Shown: positions 58,401 to 64,000 of the stretch, piece after piece
Numbering within the stretch: position 1 is the stretch's first letter
How the letters are laid out: the number at the start of each line of letters is the position of its first letter
NCBI GenBank assembly: GCA_948099385.1
Contig: CANUEZ040000129.1
Coordinates: 6,392,501-6,456,500 of the forward strand
DNA: 64,000 nt
Direction of reading: 5' to 3'
From: Fasciola hepatica
Lineage: Eukaryota; Platyhelminthes; Trematoda; Plagiorchiida; Fasciolidae
Position numbers and translations under genes: made by a program
The notes under the pieces: generated by a model
Databases searched by the model: none
Told to the model about the DNA's origin: nothing
Seen by the model: only the letters and a program-made list of their open reading frames with translations

Positions 58401-59600
58401 TCCTAACGGCACCTAGCTGGACATTGCAGGTGCATGTCTTGGTCTGAGACTGAAGGTGTTTTGTACTCGACCTAATGAGGATGGCCACCCCCTCCACTAG
58501 GCAGTCGTGTCCTCCTTCCTGTCCATAGAATGCGAAATTGTTATTTAGTAAGCCCGGCTTATGGCCTTCTCTAGAAAGCCATGCTTCATTACCGGCAACT
58601 GTTGGTGCATTGTGCTCCCAAGAGACCTTCGAGAGTTCCATCCGTTTGTTTCTAGAGCCACAAGCAGCGGGGTATAAAGCGATTGCATTCTGTCCGAAGG
58701 ACACATTCATTTGTTAAAATTTAGCACGGTCTCGGACGCAGCCCCCTAGATGTTAGCAAGCTTGTACAGCGGTGTTTATCACTGGGGTACATGGAAACTG
58801 CTGGATACCTAAGATCTCTGATATCTATAAATCCGTTTCTACTAGAGTGTCCATGGCCTCCAAATTCGTAAGCTTCAGGTCATCCACGGAAGGCTTACAT
58901 CAATACCAACTTCCATCTTCCAGAGCCTACTCAATGACCACTATTCCCAACGGCTTCAATGGCCCGCTTATCGCCATCGGTGTGTTATCCCCTGAGCTGG
59001 GTGCAGCTTTCTGTGGTTTTTTGGACCTTTCGCTGCGACTTTGCAGGTTCACCCGTGATTCTACCCTGCATCTTCCTGTGTTTGCCGCCTACTATGTCCC
59101 ATCGGCTTCTGGTGTTCCGGGCCATCAATGTACCTCTAGTCGGTGGCATATCTCCGATGCCCTCATCGACAAATTGGACTAGAATCGGTTGAGCATTATT
59201 GGTACTCACTACGGCCATCGGAGGCTTCCTCGTCCCCATTCTGTGCACTCCTTTCAGTGCCATCGGATGCGCAGTATGTCATGTTCCCGTCTAATGTCTA
59301 TGTCCCTCCGTGCCCTAGGTTCCCGAATGGACGACTCCTCTTGGTAGAGTACCAGTAGTCTTCGACTCGTTGTCCATCGCACTAACTGGATCCGCCCTAG
59401 GAGGTACCTCTACTGGACTCCTAGAGGCTGGTAACTTGGCTCCTCCCTCTGCACGGCGTTGTCCGTCGCCTCGTGCGTTTGGGCTTTTTCTTCACTTTTG
59501 CTCTTTCTTCCTAGGTTTCGGGATCATCCACTAACCGGTATCAGTTTGCCATACCGGAGTGGCGGAGCTTGCGACGGGGGAACCATCGGTTAGTCTCTAA
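55446..59600 (-). mobile_element. CR1-like LINE D2, heavily decayed
   Basis: Sister of D1. TTCAG-like tail and UTR (55446-55717), C terminus (55718-56272: GVADLGIFVASDLMWSDQC, ITRFHFFSNGADDYWSGLPE). The RT palm (56303-56599) reads GVQQGSVLGPVLFISFINSS with FADN at the catalytic turn. Linker and endonuclease lie at 57600-58710 (NNFAFYGQEGGHDCLVEGVA), and the ORF1 region runs to about 59600. Many stops in every part. The right end against the BEL/Pao LTR is approximate. Confidence 0.75.
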
Positions 59601-59649
59601 TTATTTCAATGATTGCTTCCTGAGGTGATCCTAAGGCTTCCACTTATGA

Positions 59650-59890
59650 CCTCGATAATGCGCCACGTGGTGACTTCTTATGCCTAAAGCCTCTGCATTC
59701 TTCGAGAGGAAGCCAGACCTCATCCTGCTTGGACTTTTTAACACGGTCAACATTGTAGCCTCCTCTCAGAGACCACAGAAACATCCGGCTTGGTTGTTCT
59801 CGCGATATAAAGGATACACGTCCTTATTAGAGCCAGACGATTGCACGGGCCCACCCTTTACATATATCACATAGGATTACTTCTGCTACA
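59650..59890 (-). repeat. BEL/Pao 3' LTR (approximate)
   Basis: A purine-rich GGGTGTGGGAGGCG precedes TGTAGCAGAAGTAATCC on the minus strand (from 59890). A TTTATATC-like TATA motif lies near 59808. The far end could not be fixed without the 5' LTR. Confidence 0.4.
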
Positions 59891-59969
59891 CGCCTCCCAC
59901 ACCCTCAGCCAGACACGAGCATATCTCAAACGTCATGATAAGCATAAAACAAGGCGAACTACAAACCTT

Positions 59970-61320
59970 CCTTTCTAATGTCACGGAGCAATGATCTTCC
60001 ACTAATTCCCGCCGTTACCCTTGGTACCAAGCCGTCGTCCGAAGTTAACGTGCTTTTGGTAACTCAGATTGGCCACCGACCAAAAGGCATGGCCTTCGAA
60101 ACAAGTAGCAATACGTCACTCGCTCTTGAGTTGCTCTATCGGGTCATCCACTTTTGTCGCTGTTGTTATAGCGGAAGATACTCCCTGGTCCATCCTTTCC
60201 AAAGTACAAGGGTAGGGTAATTTGCCTGCCTCCGCTGACGAACCATTCCTTCTTGCAACGAATTAGTCGGAACTCCTCGAGGGTTTGCCCTCAGTATAAG
60301 TGGGTCATTGGGCGTGAGCGCTGACAGATCCCGACAATTCAAGGTTACCGATACTGGCCTTCATCCATTTACTATCCGCTCACACTCCACCGGAAATGTC
60401 AACGATACTTCGTCAGTCCTCGGCTGTTCGTCACGGACTGAAAGGAGTATTCTCCTAGCCAGAAGCACAATGATCTCTTTTAAGCCACCACTGTGACTGG
60501 CATAAGGGGGGTTGAGGTGCTACTGCAATCCCCGCTGCAACAACCCATCAGCAATCTTATAACTAGACCAGTTCGCTATTAGGTTCTCCAAATCCTTTTG
60601 AGCCCCAACAAATTCAGTACCGTTACCTCTAAAGTCTCTGACGGAGCTACTCTCCTCGGCAAGAAAAGCAGTAGTGTCATAGTAAAGGAATCCGTGCTCA
60701 TAGAATAAGAAATTTCAACGTGCACTGCACGCATCTGGAGGCAGATGAAGATGCACCCACACCGCCTTTCAGTGCTGCAACCACATTTAACTGAAGACGG
60801 AACAAAACAATCCGTTCCAACATACTTGAAAAGAAACAAAAGTGGCTGAACTCTAACGACAGGCGGAGCAGTCGCCATCCGTTTGCTAACTATTCCCAAA
60901 ATCTTTGATACCTCCGGCAGCCTTCAAAAGCACGCTTGGAGGCCCCTGCGCCCTGTAAAATCCGGAATACTCTGCGAAGTGCTGCAAGTACACGAAACGG
61001 TCCTGAGATCCCATCCATTACGTGATATCATCGGAATATTAAATCCGTGATCGGGGGAGCCTTGTGTAGTGTCACAGGATGTTTTGTGCCCTGAGGAGGA
61101 TTGAAGTAATCCACCTGTTCGCTGGCACAAATCAGCCCATTTGAAAAAAAACTGGGTCGAGTTTCACTCGCCTCTTGTTTTTCAGAGATCGTTTAGAGCA
61201 TTGGTCGTCATTATTGCCTCTTCGCCACTTTAAATCCTCAGAGGAAGAATAGTTCTTTCTTTCGCTTTTGCAATATCGTATAACGTCAACTCCCCAGTTA
61301 TCAGCCCTAGATCTGTGCGG
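59970..61320 (-). pseudogene. BEL/Pao integrase
   Basis: The core reads PPVVRVQPLLFLFKYVGTDC, RCGCIFICLQMRAVHVEISY and STDSFTMTLLLFLPRR (60600-60870). The second acidic motif (S-D-N-G-S-N-F) is degraded to a LNLLGLKR text. The C-terminal domain near 60130-60330 shows ALTPNDPLILRANP and GWTREYLPL before a stop. The N-terminal part at 60924-61130 is badly broken. Confidence 0.75.
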
Positions 61321-61327
61321 CTGCCTT

Positions 61328-62040
61328 TTATGACTGCAACATATGTTCTGGCCACGCCACCGATCTCAGCAAGTGAAACCAATTGAAGTATCTATATAGA
61401 AGTCGGTCCGTCCACGTATCTTGCATTATTGTAAGAATAGTAACCGAAGGCTGCTTAAGCTCCACGTTCGGCAGTGTTGCTGTAATCTCGGGACTGGTCG
61501 GCCAAAGGTTTCGTCGTTCATCAAGAAATTGGGACATTCGAACCAGCATCTGATATCGGTCTGCGGTGTTGAGCCCCTTGATGCAGAGTCTGCAGTACTG
61601 GCTTCGGATTTGACATGGCGCTACCGCCACAGGTTAGACCACTGGTGGATTTCAGCCACACTATTCACAACTTTTGCACTAAGTCTCGTTTTGAGCACTG
61701 TTCGTGTATTGCAAAACCGTATCAGGGTCCATCTCGTGGCAAGTCTCATCATATTTCATTTGGGTTTCTTCTACCAGAGTCCGAGAGACAATGACAGCCA
61801 GTCTAGCTGCGGCTAACTCCAGTCAAGGAATCGTTGAGTTCTTCAGAGTAGCTACCCCTGATTTGCAGAACGGCGGGGTACATTGGGGGGCTTCGCCCTT
61901 TGAAACCGCTCTGGAATACGCAACCACTTCGTAGTCAAACTTGGAGGCGTCGCAACACATAAGAATCCGGGCATCTCCGATCATCGTGTCGCTTCTTAGA
62001 ACACAAAGCCGAGGTTTGAATGAGCAAAGTTGTTCCATAC
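61328..62040 (-). pseudogene. BEL/Pao RNase H and connector
   Basis: RILMCCDASKFDYEVVAYSR (61920-61980) is the RNase H start with its Asp, followed by KSGVATLKNSTIP. The connector includes FLDERRNLWPTSPE and WFHLLRSVAW (61350-61530), typical of BEL/Pao upstream of integrase. Frameshift between them. Confidence 0.7.
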
Positions 62041-62199
62041 TCCTAAACCACCTTATTCCAACATCGTAGGGTTTTTTCTCTAATTAGGCTTTCTCAATCG
62101 AGCTCCCAGCGACACAGTGATTGCAGCAACTCCTTGCCTGGCTGAATGAGAGGTGAAACTGTTCCCAGTGGACCAAACAGAGACGACACTATGGACAAG

Positions 62200-63200
62200 A
62201 ACCTACCTTTTGTTTGAGGTTTGCCGCGTATTGTAAATTAAAACTGGAAAGTCTTCTATGAAGTTCAGCTTCAATTCCTTAAGTCTTCTCTGATAATGTC
62301 AAGCAATTATCGATTTTCAACGTGAGCTGGCCAGTTCAGATTCCGGCAAAATATCTTTGCTATTGCACACTAACTTATGAAGCCGAAAGCCACCACGTGG
62401 TAGTAATTCACTCATCTGAATCGCAAATCTCTTGCTTTCTCCGGCTTGGGTGGGGACAAGAAAGTCCTCTACACAGAGATTATCATATACGGCCCTGGAG
62501 AAGTAACCCTCACACTGCCCTTCCCAATAGTCTGCCTTGCGAATTAACGTAAAATCCGAAAAAACAACGAGGAAGTGGTACCAAGGGGTGGGCAATGACC
62601 CAATATTTAACCAGATTACAACCTAGTTAACCACTCTCAAACCAAAGGAGCCCCAGTGCTTCTTTCTCTCGTCGACACTCGAACCAGCATAAACATTTCT
62701 TCTTTGTCTACAGATAATGCAACATATTCCCTTTGGAAACGAAGCAACACTCCAACCAAGCTTGCTGTTGCTTTCGGTCTCTGTAGCGGGTAGTCATTCA
62801 AGGAGTATCCATGGAATTCAGCCGCAGAGTCAAACACTATTTTCAACTTGCTAGGGTTCTGAGGGTTTGCTACAGACTGATGTGGTAAGTGACACTTGGG
62901 CTAAAAGTCACTTTTTAACTGTATATCGTGCACCAACTGGGCTTGGCCCTTGGGCATATACCCTTCTGGTGTTGTGGAGTATTCAACAAAGAATGATGGA
63001 TCACGCGCAACTCTTTTTATCAAGCTGATTAACCTCTATTCGGGCGAAGCGTGGTGTCCGTCCAACAAGGTAATGACATTGGAAACTATATCAACGGCCT
63101 GTTTGTCTTCGAAAGGAAGGGAGTTTTTTATGCACCTCCGAGGTAAAAATCGATGTTGTGCAGTCGATTGATCTATTACGCCGAGGGGCCGAGTTACATC
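62200..63200 (-). pseudogene. BEL/Pao reverse transcriptase
   Basis: MKIVFDSAAEFHGYSLNDYP and SLVGVLLRFQREYVALSVDK (62640-62850), with the first catalytic Asp in VDKEEMF. Then, in another frame, NLCVEDFLVP (62464-62475), where the Y-V-D-D box reads C-V-E-D. MSELLPRGGFRLHKLVCNSK follows. The catalytic change and the frameshifts make it inactive. Confidence 0.75.
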
Positions 63201-63710
63201 TCAATATGACGTAACGTTCTCACAAAGTACGGTTCCTGGTTTACCAGACCAAGAACAATCCATTTCAAAATTGTTTGCAAGGCATAGGAATTTTTTGCGG
63301 CCTCTTCGCTCGAATGCCCAGTGTGCTTCTGGGACGTCGGCGCCCATCAGAATCCGTACCCATGAGTCATCCAGATTCTGCCTTTTGACGCAATGTGGGT
63401 GTGGCCGGGAGTAAATACCAGCATCCGAGCAGTACTGGAATGCTTGAATTAGTAACCTGTCAACACAGAAGGCTCGTTCCGTATTCACGAAGTCACTTCC
63501 TAACAGTGAGTTCAGTCACATCCTTGGTATTCCAGAATTCCAAGTGGTAGTTCGACTTACTGTTAAAATCGAAAGTGAGGCAGTGGATACCTCCGGACCC
63601 ACAAATTCTAAAAGGTCCTTGTGTAGCTGAGATGCATAGAACTCGCTACCTAGTAGAGCGTAAGTCCTCACGGAACCGCCCGGTCCGCCGTCCCGTACCT
63701 GAAACACACC
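63201..63710 (-). pseudogene. BEL/Pao protease region
   Basis: RTYALLGSEFYASQLHKDLL (63600-63670) is the aspartic protease start with Gly (63648-63650) at the position of the catalytic Asp. Downstream, DDSWVRILMGADVPEAHW (63320-63380) is the conserved BEL/Pao text after the protease. Confidence 0.75.
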
Positions 63711-63849
63711 TTAACTGACATGACATTCTGGCGTAGGAGGAGCCGCACGATTATCAGTTCACTGGTCAGCTTTTTCCTCATCATCCGCACTCAGCCCATC
63801 CAACTGCAGCCCTAGTGTCAATAGGCACTTAACGCCGTCTGTAAACTGT

Positions 63850-64000
63850 TTCTGTGCACCATGCGTTACACGATGGAGCCACTTCTGACAGCTTGGTGCT
63901 TAACATGGTTTGGTAATAGGGCAGTTGCTTGACAGATGTCCACATTTGAGACACGAATAACAAGCCCTCACAACTTTAAGAAATGTGCAACTACCAGGTG
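63850..64000 (-). pseudogene. BEL/Pao gag zinc-knuckle end
   Basis: CYSCLKCGHLSSNC (about 63915-63970) fits CX2CX4HX4C. After it comes a C-K-A-P-S-C-Q-K text, as at the gag end of BEL/Pao elements. The rest of gag lies outside the window. Confidence 0.65.

Larger units (their letters stand above)
59650..64000 (-). mobile_element. BEL/Pao retrotransposon (runs off the window)
   Basis: Read right to left: gag zinc knuckle, protease, RT, RNase H, integrase and a probable 3' LTR. All parts match BEL/Pao in order and wording but have stops and shifts. Gag and the 5' LTR lie beyond 64000. Confidence 0.8.

Overview
This window reads as nuclear DNA of an animal, most likely a parasitic flatworm (fluke or tapeworm). 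That identification is an inference from the mix of transposon families: RTE-like and CR1-like LINEs, a jockey-like LINE, a Ty3/Gypsy element that looks CsRn1-like, and a BEL/Pao element. It also fits a host gene with introns. There are no operons, ribosome binding sites or other bacterial signs. Nearly all protein similarity comes from decayed retrotransposons. The only host gene I recognise is one exon of protoporphyrinogen oxidase (PPOX) at 8999-9571 on the minus strand. Clade names are from memory of family hallmarks, not from a database search.

Layout, left half. A 411-bp unit lies at 188-598 and again inside each copy of a 4.4-kb duplication. That duplication (2526-6937 and 22593-27006, almost identical) carries the 3' end of a jockey-like LINE, a non-LINE stretch with a 166-codon ORF, a tRNA-derived SINE, the 411-bp unit and the 5' part of an RTE-like LINE. 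In the left copy that LINE continues to a (CTGAA)n tail at 8496. Next come the PPOX exon, two more SINE copies, a minus-strand RTE-like LINE (11750-14050), an unassigned stretch, jockey-like fragments (15855-17290), a plus-strand RTE-like LINE (17300-21030) and a minus-strand one (21040-22592).

Middle. After the second duplication copy and a second LINE 5' end lies a decayed Gypsy element (27790-32230). Its integrase is split by a 504-bp LINE 3' end with a target-site duplication. A second Gypsy leader fragment follows at 33810-33960, then a perfect 91-bp inverted repeat and a LINE fragment. Both Gypsy leaders carry an intron-like GTAAGT...AG segment just before the gag start.

Right half. 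From 35.5 to 59.6 kb almost everything is minus-strand CR1-like or L2-like LINE. One CR1 copy (B) has been split twice: by an 8.3-kb LINE with a strongly purine-rich plus strand (39641-47961) and by a 4.2-kb CR1-like LINE (48050-52230). Its three pieces are colinear with the nearly intact CR1 at 35509-38611. The right end (about 59650-64000) is a minus-strand BEL/Pao element whose gag runs out of the window.

No transposon here looks competent: each has stops, frameshifts, lost catalytic residues or truncation. The mostly intact CR1-A is the youngest-looking.
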